Of a DNA stretch of 64,000 nucleotides, positions 34,194 to 46,419 are shown piece by piece (position 1 is the first letter of the stretch; every line of letters begins with the position of its first letter). A program made the position numbers and the translations under genes. The DNA is from Macrosoma leucophasiata (lineage: Eukaryota; Arthropoda; Insecta; Lepidoptera; Hedylidae). The notes under the pieces were generated by a model. The model was not told where the DNA came from and made no database searches. It saw only the letters and a list, made by a program, of their open reading frames with translations. The DNA lies in contig JAWQUS010000004.1 of assembly GCA_036365455.1 (NCBI GenBank), forward strand, positions 4,843,501 to 4,907,500, written 5' to 3'.

Positions 34194-34445
34194 TCTATAT
34201 GTATAAAAATCAATTGCTGTTCATTAGTCTCGCTAAAACTCGAGAACGGCTGGACCGATTCGGCTAATTTTGGTTTTGAATTATTTTTGGAAGTCCAGGG
34301 AAGGTTGGAATGGCAAGAAAATGTGAAGAAATTGAAGGGAAATAGTAAAAACCACAATCAAATTATTCTATACAAATAGTCCGTACCTATCAAACCTTTG
34401 ACACATATCATCGTGAGGCAATTCAAAGTTTGCCGGGACAGCTAG
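34194..34445 (+). mobile_element. Helitron-like element, copy 2 of a tandem pair
   Basis: Starts TCTATATGTATAAAAATCAA and ends GCCGGGACAGCTAG before T. About 85 percent similar to copy 1 by eye. Head-to-tail tandem copies are known for Helitrons. Confidence 0.72.
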
Positions 34446-34909
34446 TTTTTAATAAATTTCTCTCATACTTTTCGTACACCAATATTCAGTTATTAAAACT
34501 GGTCCAACTACAAAAAACGTGTGTATCATTCACAAAAACGGTATCAATGAACCGAGCTTTTGGCTTTGTTAGGGTTCCTTATGTAAAAAAAAACAGAACC
34601 ATTTTACCTAATAGATAGTACTCGTGCTGTTTATCCGTCTGATTTCCTTTGAAAGTAGTGGGTAATCATCCAAGTAACTAGAGATGAAAAAATTAAATTA
34701 AAAAAATAGAAAATATTAACATCAAAAACAAAATGTTGACATGAATATTTTGGAAGTATTTTAAGAAAATCGCCGAAGATTTGACCATTCTCCTCCCCGC
34801 TAACTGCTGAGTCTCAAATAAAAAAAAACGCGAAATATAGTTCCTTCTACCTTAAGATGCTACAAAAACTCCTAAGCAGCTTAAGAAATTATGGTATTTT
34901 AGAAATTAA

Positions 34910-34965
34910 AGAAAAACACAAAGAAAGACTCGCATGTGTTATTGTGAAAAAATAAAAATATTGTA
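34910..34965 (+). mobile_element. SINE T1 tail scrap
   Basis: AAGAAAGACTCGCATGTGTT then ATTGTGAAAAAATAAAA matches the T1 tail. Confidence 0.45.
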
Positions 34966-35014
34966 AGTTTTTTATAGTATTTAAGACAGTTTATGAAATC
35001 TCTCCATCGTACCT

Positions 35015-35065
35015 ACAGAACTCCGTGAACGCGAGCACGACTCGCACTTGGCCAGTTTTTTTGAT
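35015..35065 (+). repeat. Scrap of a dispersed repeat ending CTCGCACTTGGCCAG
   Basis: GAACTCCGTGAACGCGAGCA then CGACTCGCACTTGGCCAGTT and a T run, a common lepidopteran repeat end. Confidence 0.4.
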
Positions 35066-35699
35066 TACAGATACAACAGCCGCGTTGGCGGGAAAGAAGC
35101 ATGGCGGCTGATGACGTCACACTATTCGGAACCGATAAAATAATAACTTATTAGTGATAAGTCGATCCGTATTGTGCATACAAATAGTATTTTGTGACGA
35201 TATATTTGGCAAGCAGTTGTAAGATTCGTTAGTTCATATTTTCAATAACATGGTAATGAATCACGAATATTTGAACCACATTTGTATGAATATTTGGATA
35301 GATAATTTGACGATCTAGCAATTAATTAAGATTAGGAATGGAGGTCTTTCCCTGTCACTATTTCATCCCTAAAAAGAAACGAAGGTAAAAAAAGTCGTAG
35401 AAAAAAAGCTGATCCAATACTAAACTAGAATAATCCTTATTTCGTTACATATGTAGGAACCTAGTTAAATCTTAAAATATAGATGTAGAATTGAGTTCGC
35501 AGGATTCGAATTTAAAGTCCTAAGTCCGATCCTAGTCCTGCTAGTTGAAGATAAGTGATGCGAGACATAGGTAATTAATCTCAATCAAAAAAATCCTTCC
35601 GGTAAAATAAAGGCCTTCAGTTCTTCAAATGATGTGCATTCGGTAAATTAACAAAAGTTGTTTTAAAAAATGTAGTCCCCACTATTATAAACAGTACCT

Positions 35700-35935
35700 A
35701 CCACACCGCGGACACTCCGCCAAAATTACATACAAACTCTTAATTTGGTTTCTATTACACAGACATCAATCAGTGACGTGTATTTATACGCGCACCTGTG
35801 TGCGTAGCACGTACAAAATACCAACCGACGCCCATAAGAGGGGAAGGGGTTGAGTGATGCGAGCAAAACGGGCGGGACGTCGAAGTGTCCATTCTATACG
35901 TAGTATTATTACATATTCTCTGACAGTACTACCAG
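35700..35935 (+). repeat. Dispersed repeat D, copy 2
   Basis: Reverse complement of 4250-4545: CACACCGCGGACACTCCGCC to CATATTCTCTGACAG. GACATCAATCAGTGACGTGT is shared exactly apart from orientation. Confidence 0.65.
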
Positions 35936-36231
35936 TAGGGGGACCACATTTCTTAAAGCAACTTTTGTTGACCTACCGATTTCTTCATCACGAATTCTGG
36001 CACGAGGCAAATGTGGACTACATTCGCTTTAATTCGTTTAGATTTTAATTAGTGTAAATAACTCCATAAAGAAAATATTTTTGGAATTAAGAACACCAAT
36101 TGTCCAAATATGGATAACGATGCTTTCACGTGAACTAACTTGATGGACTTCCATGCTCTTGGGTCTCGGGTTTTCATGTTTAGCAAATACTCTGCTCTTA
36201 GGAAATAGTTTTAAGCACACAGCTACGATAC

Positions 36232-36772
36232 TCTTTTAATTTTATGTAATGGAAGTGGCAAACAAGCATGCAGTTCACGTTCATGTTAAGCGATGACTGC
36301 GGCCCATAGAGCAACACCGGAGGGGAGTAGCCATATGCAGGCTTTCCCCTCTGTCAAAGTACAAACCCAAATGGGCCAATACTTGTCGCCTAGATGTTTA
36401 AATGTGTGCGTGAAATTGTTTCTGTATTTTGTTAAAGTCAAGGTGTGAGTTTCGTAGTAATAATAGACGATTTTTGTAGAGTGCGTGTGTCTCGCACGCA
36501 TTTCCCCCCGCAAAACATGACAGACTGTTTTGCATCGGTAATACGGCTACTCCCCTCCGGTCCGCCGCGACCGGTGGGCCGCGTTGCTCTATACTGCAGC
36601 CTATAGACACCCACACAAAGACCAAGGTCAAAATGCAGATGCGTTACAGGGCCGTACAATACCACCTGACCGGAACACGATAGCGCTGAACACTTCCATT
36701 TAGTGACAAGTATATTAGGATATGCGGTTGTGCCATCGCCCCGGAGCTCCGTCACTGGAGCTCTACTGCCAG
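36232..36772 (-). mobile_element. SINE-A split by a hAT-like MITE
   Basis: The tail half is 36232-36304 (ATGTAATGGAAGTGGCAAAC) and the head half 36594-36772, ending TCACTGGAGCTCTACTGCCA. The MITE lies between, and the target CTGC(G/A)GCC is duplicated. A deletion has also removed the GAGGCCTAAGG block. Confidence 0.85.
36305..36593 (+). mobile_element. hAT-like MITE, 289 bp, inside SINE-A
   Basis: CATAGAGCAACACCGGAGGG at the left, GTTGCTCTATA at the right. 8-bp flanks CTGCGGCC (36297-36304) and CTGCAGCC (36594-36601). The left arm lacks the GC-rich block present in the right arm. Inner text TTTTGCATCGGTAATA is shared with all copies. Confidence 0.85.
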
Positions 36773-36779
36773 TAAAAAC

Positions 36780-36798
36780 TCATTCATCATCATCATCA
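36780..36798. repeat. (ATC)n microsatellite
   Basis: TCATCATCATCATCATT immediately after the SINE-A head, next to a SINE T2 fragment. Confidence 0.8.
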
Positions 36799-36799
36799 T

Positions 36800-36945
36800 T
36801 GCTATCCCCTTATCTCAATCTCCCTGGAAAATGGAAAAATCCCAATAGAACCAGAGATAAAGGGCTTAACTCTATTATCTCTGATAACCCCCTACACAGG
36901 AATCGAACCCAGGACCTGCTACCACTAGGCTACCGAGGCAGATGC
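36800..36945 (-). mobile_element. SINE T2 head part
   Basis: B box in reverse GGAATCGAACCCAGGACCTG and A box CTACCACTAGGCTACCGAGG. The middle is partly missing. Confidence 0.65.
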
Positions 36946-36994
36946 ATTTGTACACATGACACGAAAAACATTAGTCTCTTTAAAATTCCTTGAA

Positions 36995-39900
36995 ATAGGA
37001 GCACTCAAGTATACAGCAATGAAAAATCTGTAGCTCGTGTCCCAATTAAGATTGCACTAATAAAAATAATCCAACATTACATCACTGTGGGCGTCTCTTG
37101 GAGCCAGATGTTGAGATTGTGCAACCCACGTATTGTGATGCATTTCATCTGGCCAGACTGTTTACGGAAGACTTGATTTGTTTGTGAGAAAAAAATACAT
37201 CGTTTCCATTCTCTCGATTATAATTTACGTTGGTTTAAAAACGGTGTGAAGTATGGATGATGTATGAAAATTTGATGCTTTCAGTTCTATTTCAGTTTGA
37301 TGCAAACGAATATTGAGTGGACATTGAAAGTAAAATATCTCTTAAGAATTTATGAAAGTCTAATGAAAGTTGTAAGATATGGTAAGTTCATTTCTACTAA
37401 AGCTAATGTCACGTGACACGAATTCTAGTTCTCTGATGTGACACAAAATTAAATTAAAGAATTTACAAAACTGTTTTTACGGCATCCAGGCATTACTTTT
37501 TGTAATTTATGCCTCCGTCAAGTTATAATTTAGCCAAATAACTACAGACCGATTAAACATTTTAGGAATAAAAAATAAATTTAGAATCTACTGTCGTGCC
37601 ATTTGAGCATTACATACATAATTGAGGAAAAAAATGGTTGATACATATACCTATAATTACAGGTAATACCAAAAATGTGTATATATAAATATAATATAAA
37701 ATATGTAATTATTATCGGTGTATACTTGAAGTACTTAGATCGTTAATAATGTTTATGATTTTGATATTTTTTGTAATATAACTTAAGCTCTTCAAATATT
37801 CATACATAGCAATCGTAAGTCATGAAATATTTAACTAAGTACCTGCACTTACATTTTTAAAGTATCTTTTTTTGCAGTCTGTAATTTAGCGCATGAAATA
37901 TTAAATTTTTTGTAGGTACCACCAGAGTTTCATAAGAAATAATATTCTTGCTAGAATAAAAAATATGGAAATATTAAATAAAGAAAAGCAATTCAGACGT
38001 TAAAGCAAATACAAAATAACAGTTACCCAAAAAAATCATCACCTATCTTAAATTGAAATGCAAATGTACAAAAACATGAAAAATTGAGTTACCAATAAAA
38101 TTGTCAGTGCCTCGCTTCATATCATTTGATTATTTTTACCGAGCAGTCGTTTTTATAATACTAAAATCGATAGCTAACAACTAATAAAATATTGCAGTTG
38201 ACGTGATTCAATAAATTCCTATCCTGCATTACTCGCCGAGACTATAAAATCAAGAAGGCGTATTATAAAGAAAAACATGCTTTATAGCGGAACTGGTTAG
38301 GTGCAAATTTAAAAGTTGGTTCATTGCTCATTCATCCATTTCCAGTAGAATTTAAACGAATATGAACAAAACTTTGTTCCAATTTGTTTCGGAAAGAAAA
38401 TAAGAGCTTTTTAAATAGTAGATCGTTGCAGACGGTGCGGTTGTTCAAATTTTTATTCTTTTGAGCGCATTCGAAGGTAATTGGAATAAATATTTCACAA
38501 TACCTATCGGATTTAGTTTAGATGTTGATTAAGTGTTTTTTTACATGAATTACAAGGTCAGATGTAAGGTACCTATCTCTACTTATCCATATATAGGTAT
38601 TTGTGCAGATTTGCTGTTCTCAATTCTTGCCTTTTGTGGATATTTCTATCTACCACCGCGTACTGATACTTATCTACCGACTTAATAACTGTTAAAGCTT
38701 TGAACAAATAGAATTCAGCAAAATGATCACGACTGAACAAGTAAAAACTGATAACATACAAAAGATGAATACCCAAAATTCAAATAGTTTGGTTTTATTC
38801 ATAAGCAATCATAATTTATCAAGTTAAAAATATTATAACTGCACATGTCAGAAACCGTCACCATATTGAAATCGACTCACACGCAACATTTGGCTGCATT
38901 ATGACGTAATATCACCATTTTACAGTGGTCACTTTTATTGCTGCTTCGTGGGAGGCGACGAAGGTTTTGAAGCGAACAAGTTACTATCCACAGATTTTAA
39001 TCTTAAACAAATACTCTACTAAGAGAATTGGTTTGATTTAAGACTGACAATGGCAATGCAGGAAGAAAATAAATGTACTTGTTTGTGTTAAATATGAAAC
39101 AAGCCTGATGATTGAAATTTATAAGTACCTCAAGAAACATTTCAGATTTCCAATAAAAGTAAACTGTCGACGAGCTTCAGTCACGTCCAAAATCACTTGG
39201 ACTCGACAAATTGGCAACATTATCAATAATTATTACAGTTAGGTTTTTAAATTAATCAATAATTTCGTTTCGGTAATACACAATCATTTCCATGTTAAAA
39301 TCTCGGACAGGCCATTCACGGCGGCTGTCACGTTAAAAACTCGAATGAAGAAAATTATCATCATTACATGATCTAAATTATTTTCTCTGGACATATGAGG
39401 ACATGACATGACACGTTCAGGTCAAATTTCATAACCCGTAATTTGCTTGAAGTTGCGTATCATGTTTGCATGTGAAATGAGGATGGAATTAAAATCTGGT
39501 TATGACTTTTATAGTCATTTGTTAACTTTTACTTCGTCCCCAAAGATGCTCCTTGGGAACACTTTTAAAATTTTCATATATTACTTCGAATAGATAGCTA
39601 ACGCTGATTTTATAAAACAAAAATGAACTTTTTTATATAAGAAATCAAATAAGTAACTGAAAATATGAATCAACTTAACTGAAGAAAATAGTTTAAACTT
39701 TTAAAATACAAATTATGAGCTAGTACGAAATTATCATTATTGTAAAAGTAATATACTTGTAAAATGTAACGATGTATGCTTATTGAATAAGTCAGTATTA
39801 GAATATAACAGAATTTCTGACTCATCATAATTCAAAATGCTTTATAAATGATGTTGCAGAAATTATATCGGACCAACAAATTGCCCTTGAGGTAGCCACA

Positions 39901-41690
39901 TATAATGAACTGACCATTACCATCTCCCACGCATCAACATCGGTATAACATTGATGTACAACATCTGTTTTCGCGGCCTTTATGCCTGTGCTCAAGACGT
40001 ACATAAGTTTAAATATTCAATAAGTCGAAATGGATATAAATTTCATTAGATCATTGAATTACAAATTGTGTAAATCTATCCAAATTCAGCTGTGAGATAT
40101 TTACAGCATGATTCGCTATAAAACATATTAAACCAAAGGAACCATGAAGAAATTTAAACAGATTGAACAGTTTTATTTTAATGACAGACGAATTTTACTC
40201 CTCTCTCTACAAATTGATTCGCCTTATGAAGCATGTCCCAAATCCAAGTCACTTTCATTTATAAGAGGCTTGACCCCAGCAAATATAGGCTGAAATGATA
40301 AAGCGGCATGCGTTCACAATTACACCAATTAATCGATAACCGGGACAGTTTAATCTCATCCAACACAAACAAATAAATTGAGGCTCATATTTCAATATGA
40401 CGTAATAAAATTTGTCCACCTGAATTATAAATCTAACTTACGATGGTAGTGTTGCCCGCTACAAATTTAAATTGAACGAAGCGATAAATCAAGCAGCATA
40501 TTGAGCCGGTGTTGCCACTTTGAAACCATAAAACGTAATTGAATAATGCTGGTCGAGTGCTACAGCGATAAAAATTTGAAAAAAAAAGAAAATCTGTGGT
40601 TGGCCGACCGGTAAAGGTGCAATTTAGCGCTTTGTTACTGCCATTGGATTTGGAAGTGGTGAAAAAATTTAAGATGTGGCACGAAGAAAAGTTTATTGAT
40701 CTTGGAATTGCTTAAATTGTTTAATTTGTAAATGGAATCGACTATTAAATGTAAAGATTATAAAAATAACAGAATGTATAAATAAAACTTACTCACTATC
40801 TTATTGAGGACTGTCTGCGAAAATTGAATGGGCCTGCCAATTTTGAAACTTTCTTAGGCTTAAAATACGAGTATCTACTTCCGACTAACTGTTACTACTG
40901 GACATCAGTAGGTAGGTAGTATAGGTACATAATTATGATTATTTAAAATTATTCAGTTTCCGTTACCGATTGAGAGATTGAACGAAGTGAGGAGAAAGAA
41001 CAGCCAAAAATGCAGGTCGTAAATAACTGAAATTTGACGCGTAGTTCCTTAGGGTGTGTAAAGGAGCACTCATTCAATTTCTTCCAATTCGCTTGAGAAG
41101 GGAAATTATACGCATGCGAAATCATGGGCAAAAGTTAGTTGTTGTAAAATACAGTAAGAAGAAAGAAGCCTACTCCATAATCTCAATGCTCGGCGGACTG
41201 GCTAGCGATTCCAATAGATAGTTAATATTATAATACTCATGGACTTAGCTGCCCATTCCTCCGGCTTATACTCGTCTTTCGACACCCACGGGAAGAAATG
41301 AGGCTATTTGAAGCCGACTGCTCACATACATAATATCAATGTAGTTCGCTTTAAATACTGAATTGATTCGAATAAAAATGTATCTACAACACTTTATGTC
41401 GACTCAAATCTTTATTCATGACAGATTATATTTCAAATAGTTCAGTAAAAACAGCTTGATGGTACATAGCCTTGTGAAATAACTTATTTGGTTTCGCAAT
41501 GTTCAAATTTGCGTTGTAATTCAGCTTTGCGAGTAAACCTCAATATAAAGTTGTATATTTTGAACGAAGCGTAAAATCTAATAATTTACTGTACAAACGC
41601 TTTAATAGATACTGTAATTAAAGTTTTGTTTTATTGTTCTGACTTAATATCCTTATCCATAATTATCATAATGTTTTTGTTTAATTTTGA
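36995..41690. other. Long repeat-poor, gene-free stretch
   Basis: About 4.7 kb with no copy of any repeat family found elsewhere in the window and no plausible coding exon. It could be intronic or regulatory; the sequence alone does not say. Confidence 0.5.
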
Positions 41691-41693
41691 CGT

Positions 41694-41977
41694 TTTTTTT
41701 TATATAATGAAAGTGGCAAACAAGCATGCAGTTCACATTGATGTTAAGTGATGACTGCAGCCTATAGACACCCACACAAAGACCAAGGTCAAAGTGCAGA
41801 TGCGTTACCACTCCTGAGGCCTAAGGTATTACGCCTCTGTGCCGGAAATTACAGGGCCGTACATTACCACCTGACCGGAACACGATAGTGCTGAACACTG
41901 CCATTTAGCGGCAAGTATATTAGGTAATGCGGTGGTGCCTACGCCCGCGAGCTCCATCACTGGAGCCCTACCACCAG
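41694..41977 (-). mobile_element. SINE-A, complete
   Basis: A T run precedes ATATAATGAAAGTGGCAAAC. The body is complete and ends TCACTGGAGCCCTACCACCAG. Well preserved. Confidence 0.92.
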
Positions 41978-42316
41978 TAAAAGTTGAGTTATCAATCAAA
42001 AATAGTTTTCGCTTTCATCCAAATACTAGCATGTGTCAATGTTTTTTTTTCAACCCTTTCACCTGTAACATTGTAGCAACTTTTGCTGAACAACAAAACT
42101 TAAGAATATTAAAATGATTTACCCATTCATATCGAGAACAGGCTTAAAAAAAGAAATCGCTCACAATCAAGAACAACCTACAGATATCTCCAGTTAGCGT
42201 CATTACTGGTTGTTAAACTTTTTGCCGACACTTGTCCGAACCAGATACAATAGTCATAACGAACTGTTAACTTCGGTGGCGCGGTTGTAAACTCTTAATA
42301 TTGGCGACTTTATGTC

Positions 42317-42328
42317 TGCGCAGGCGCA
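42317..42328. promoter_or_regulatory. NRF-1-type motif in a GC-rich patch
   Basis: TGCGCAGGCGCA matches the NRF-1/EWG palindrome consensus and lies in a locally GC-rich 100-bp patch (about 42270-42360). No adjoining coding exon was recognised, so promoter activity is speculative. Confidence 0.25.
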
Positions 42329-42592
42329 TCGTGGCGAAACGGTGCAGGTTTCGAGATTGGCATTTAATATGCATGTTATTCTTTTTGTAAGTAGATACTT
42401 TGTTTTTGAGATGGGGTCTATAAAAAGACAAAAAGGAAACAGTTCGGATCCAATTTTACCTTTGTGAGTGATTTTCATTGTTTAGCAAATGCAACTTAGG
42501 CCAAATAAGTGAAAACTGGTAACAAGATTAGATTTTTTTTCCAATTGTGGCCATAAATCATTAACCAGCAGCGCTCCACGATAACACTTTTT

Positions 42593-42877
42593 ACTGGTGG
42601 TAGAGCTCCAGTGACGAAGTTCGCGGGCGTAGGCACCACCGCATTACCTAATATACTTCCCGCTAAATGGTAGTGTTCGTCACTATCGTGTTCCGGTCAG
42701 GCGGCAATGTACGGCCTTGTAATTTCCGGCACAGAGGTATAACACCTTAGGCCTCAGGAGTGGTAACGCATCTGCATTTTGATCTTGGTCTTTGTGTGGG
42801 TGTCTATAGGCTGCAGACATCACTTAACATCAACGTGAACTGCATGCTCGTGTATCACTTCCATTACATTAAAAAAA
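42593..42877 (+). mobile_element. SINE-A, complete
   Basis: ACTGGTGGTAGAGCTCCAGT to CACTTCCATTACATTAAAAA. Complete, with a short A tail. Confidence 0.92.
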
Positions 42878-43319
42878 CTGTGATACGAGAATTTTATATA
42901 AGTCATTGATTGGTCATTAAAAGTAAATGAAGATCATATTCATTTAGATTCAAAATTCAAAATCAATTACAGTTTTCTTATTAACCGTTGCGTATTTCAT
43001 TGTACTGTGAACTTTATAACATTAAACATGCGCATAAATAACAATGAAAGCATTAAAACTTTGTATTTGTAACAAAATTTATATCAGAAGATAATACTTT
43101 TTAACTATCAAAAAGAAGGTGAGTGTAGGGTCACAGTCGAGTTTCGTCACACAACTGTTCATGTATCAATTATCTATACAGAGAATGTCTTTATTTGCAT
43201 CTATGTGTTAACGAGTATGTGACGTAACTGTAGAGTAATGCCGTTACAGAGGGAATATAATGCAGATACATTTTGGTTCTATTTTTTAAACAAATAAAAA
43301 AAAACTACTTTAGGCTGTT

Positions 43320-43440
43320 TACTGGTGGTAGAACTTCAGTGATGGGGATCGCGAGCGTACACACAATCGCATTATCTACTTTTTGCTTGATGGTAGTGTT
43401 CAACACTATCGTGATCCGGTCCGGTGGTAATCTCGTATCG
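43320..43440 (+). mobile_element. SINE-A head half
   Basis: TTTACTGGTGGTAGAACTTC to GATCCGGTCCGGTGGTAATC. Truncated; an inverted full copy begins about 90 bp downstream. Confidence 0.75.
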
Positions 43441-43533
43441 TTATTCCAGGTATCACCAACCGATGACCAGAGCGAAAATTGCACGGCTCCTAATCATCTA
43501 AGTCTTATCTGTCTCCCTGCAACGCCCTATTTT

Positions 43534-43812
43534 TTAATGTTATGGAAGTGGCAAACAAGGATGCAGTTCACATTGATGTTAAGTGATAACTGCAGCCTTA
43601 AGACACTCACACAAAGACCAAGGTCAAAATGCAGATGCGTTACCACTCCTGAGGCCTAAGGTGTTGTTCCTCTATTGCGAAAATTACAAGGCCGTACATT
43701 ACCGCCTGACCGGAACACGATAGTGCTGAACACTACCATTTAGCGGCAAGTATATTAGGTAATGCGGTGGTGCCTACGCCCGCGAGCTTCGTCACTGGAG
43801 CTCTTCCACCAG
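43534..43812 (-). mobile_element. SINE-A, complete
   Basis: ATGTTATGGAAGTGGCAAAC to TCACTGGAGCTCTTCCACCA. The 128-codon plus-strand ORF 43273-43659 is an artefact that spans this copy and the head half before it. Confidence 0.9.
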
Positions 43813-44310
43813 TAAATTCAATGATTCCGATCATTCCCAGGAGTCCTCGTGTAAGTTTATTCAGGTTGAGAGCCCATAGACAAAACTAGTGCCGTCTCGA
43901 AACAAAAAAATAACTGACACTGACAGATGCCTCTCAAAATAAAACTCGAAAGCTCTGTATGCAGATCGGTCTGTGCACTTTAACTAACGTCACAAAAAGT
44001 GATAATCATGAGTGACCTTTGGCTGACTGGGCCTATAGAATGTACAACATAAATTATTTAACAGTAATTGTCGATATCACTGCATTATGTGTTTATAATG
44101 GATGGATGATATCCGAAAGTAGCCTACAGCGAAGAAATTCGTTTTGTTAGATATGTTTATATTAGATTTCAAATGTATTTGATTGAGTCTTTTAGTTTGA
44201 AGAGGGAAAAATAAAGTACATAATATCTTTTAAGTTGCTACGTAAAACATTTTATTTCTGCCCTTCAAAAAATTGTTTTTCTTCGTATTGAGATACAAAA
44301 CGATAAAATA

Positions 44311-44575
44311 TGGTAGAACTCAGGTGATGGAGCTCGCGGGCGTAGGCACCACTGCATTACCTAATATACTTGCCGCTAAATGGTAGTGTTCAGCACTTTC
44401 GTGTTCCGGTCAGGTGGTAATGTACGGCCCTGTAATTTCTGGCACAGAGCCATAACACCTTAGGCCTCAGGAGTGGCAACGCATCTGCATTTTGACCTCT
44501 GGTCATTGTGTGGGTTGCAGTCTGTAGTCATCACTTAACATCAATATGAACTGCAAGCTTGTTTGCCACTTTTAG
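44311..44575 (+). mobile_element. SINE-A, near complete, no A tail
   Basis: TGGTAGAACTCAGGTGATGG to TGCAAGCTTGTTTGCCACTT. The poly(A) tail is lost, and GGGTGTCTATAGG is replaced by GGGTTGCAGTCTG. Confidence 0.85.
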
Positions 44576-44666
44576 CAAGCTTCAATTATAATCATCAGAT
44601 TTTAAATTGAGGTTAGATTAACCACTACCCACTTTAACTTCCCCTTTCTCCATATATTTTTTTCTG

Positions 44667-44740
44667 TAATGGGAGTGGAAAATGGATAGTAAATGAAGAC
44701 TGTAGCCTATCCTATAGACATCTTCACTTAAACGGAATCC
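44667..44740 (-). mobile_element. SINE-A tail, degraded
   Basis: TAATGGGAGTGGAAAATGGA then CTGTAGCCTATCCTATAGAC. It leads into the inverted repeat at 44746-44819, whose CCAGAGGTCGAAAT resembles the family's CCAGAGGTCAAAAT. Confidence 0.5.
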
Positions 44741-44745
44741 GACCT

Positions 44746-44819
44746 AAAACCAGAGGTCGAAATTCACGTATTCGACCAAAAACAAGTGGTCGAAACGCAC
44801 AAATTCGACCTCTGGTTTT
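44746..44819. repeat. 33-bp imperfect inverted repeat
   Basis: Arms 44746-44778 and 44787-44819 match with about six differences (AAAACCAGAGGTCGAA / TTCGACCTCTGGTTTT at the base). Loop of 8 bases. Confidence 0.75.
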
Positions 44820-45037
44820 TTTGATGGATTTGGAAGGATTTATTTATTGCTAGAAACCGGTGCTTCTGTAATAGTTATTATAAACATATACATATACGTC
44901 TATATTAATGCCTGTATTAATTGTCTCGTTTGTAAATGTTAAGATTTTTTAAAGTTATTTTTAGTTTTACTTGTATATTGCTACATAGCTTTAACTTTAA
45001 TTTAGTACACCCTACCTGCTTCTTCATTTATTATCCT

Positions 45038-45170
45038 ATACCAGGTTGCCTGGAAGAAATCGCTGCCTGAGCGATAAGGCCGCCCACTGTACCATTTTCT
45101 GTAATTTCTGTTTTTTGTTATGTCTTTCCTGTTTACTGGTGTACAATAAAGAATATATAATAATAATACG
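45038..45170 (+). mobile_element. LINE 3' UTR fragment
   Basis: GGTTGCCTGGAAGAAATCGC, hairpin ATCGCT/AGCGAT, then ATAAGGCCGCCCACTGTAC and GTGTACAATAAAGAATATA with an ATA-rich end. This is the pattern of a common lepidopteran LINE 3' end. No coding part is attached. Confidence 0.6.
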
Positions 45171-45284
45171 TCATTTTTACGTTTTGATTTTATTTGTCTC
45201 CCCATCCACGCCTAACTCTCCTTTTTTCCAACCTTATGTCATTAATGGAGCATCCTACCTTCTAGTGCTACAACCAGAGGAGGC

Positions 45285-46160
45285 AAAGGAAAATAACAAT
45301 ATTCCCACACTTCGAACTCTTTACATCCAGAATGTCATCCATGTTCGATACTATCAGTTCCAAAGTTCAATTTATTCTGGTCACACACAATAATTTCATG
45401 GATCGTATTAAATAACATGAACCCGCGTATTTACCGTGAAATACGATAGGGGAGCCAGGCGCGTACAAATGGGAACAAATTTACATACAAGGAGTTGGAA
45501 ACATTGTTGCTCCTTGTATATTCCGGATTTACTATCGAATTTGTAGAAACTACAACCTTTTAAGTCGAATACGTTTGGTTCAACTGTCACCAAATTTGAG
45601 AAGTGCATTTCGGTTCAACAGTGAATGTTCTAAAATTATTTTTCTCAGTTTATTTTAGACTGGGGAATTGGAGGAATTTGTGAATAATTGATTATTTTCA
45701 TATTATAATTAATATATAACATAATTGCACATAATTGTTTCGTTTCTCTTTAATTTGTTATGTGTTTTTGATTACTATTAGTGGTTATTCGCTCTAGGTA
45801 GTTCAAAATAAAAAAAAAAACGATGTAAAAGTGCTCTCGAGGAGCCTAATTATATAAAATAAATGAGTTATTATGAAAAAAAAAAACCAAGTTTGAAGAA
45901 TGCATTTCGTTAAGGTGGCCAACCGTCCCGGATTCTGCGGGACCGTCCCGTAATGCTGGATGGAATCCCGCTTTGCAAGAATTAATAAAATAGTCCCGCA
46001 AAAGGTTGGATGCGTATGTCCCGCATTCGATGCATTGACGTACCTACCATGGCTAATTTTTTTTCAAGCTATTTCAAAACCACACACTGTCACACACGCA
46101 TAAAACATACACTATACACTACACCCACACACGCACGCAAACAACAGCGGTTTACGTATG
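45285..46160 (+). repeat. About 0.9-kb segment, copy 1 of a direct duplication
   Basis: Blocks AATATTCCCACAC (45300), CAGGCGCGTACAAATGGGAA (about 45457) and GTCCCGCATTCGATGCATTG (about 46018-46158) recur in the same order about 1 kb downstream. The CA-rich end (CACACACGCATAAAACATAC) is nearly identical in both. Confidence 0.65.
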
Positions 46161-46419
46161 TGTGTATGTGATCGCTTTGTTCCATTTGTACCTACTAAGT
46201 TTGTAAGTTTTGTGTTTTTATGTAATTTTGGTATGTATACCGATAAAACTTCATACTTCGCATTCACCCTATCTATCCACAAAAAGTCCCCCCTGCTATT
46301 TTCAGAAAATTAGTCGTTTGACTTTAGACTTGAAGAATCCCATGTAGTTTATGATATTTCTAATATTATGGAAAAAAATACTTAAACAGAAACAACGACA
46401 GAATGAACGAGAAAAAAGA

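Noticed and set aside
35990..36008. GAATTCTGGCACGAGG resembles a cDNA-library adapter
   Set aside because: One extra base relative to the usual linker and embedded in continuous genomic-looking sequence; most likely chance.
43273..43659. 128-codon plus-strand ORF
   Set aside because: Spans a SINE-A head and an inverted SINE-A copy; translation is an artefact of the repeats.
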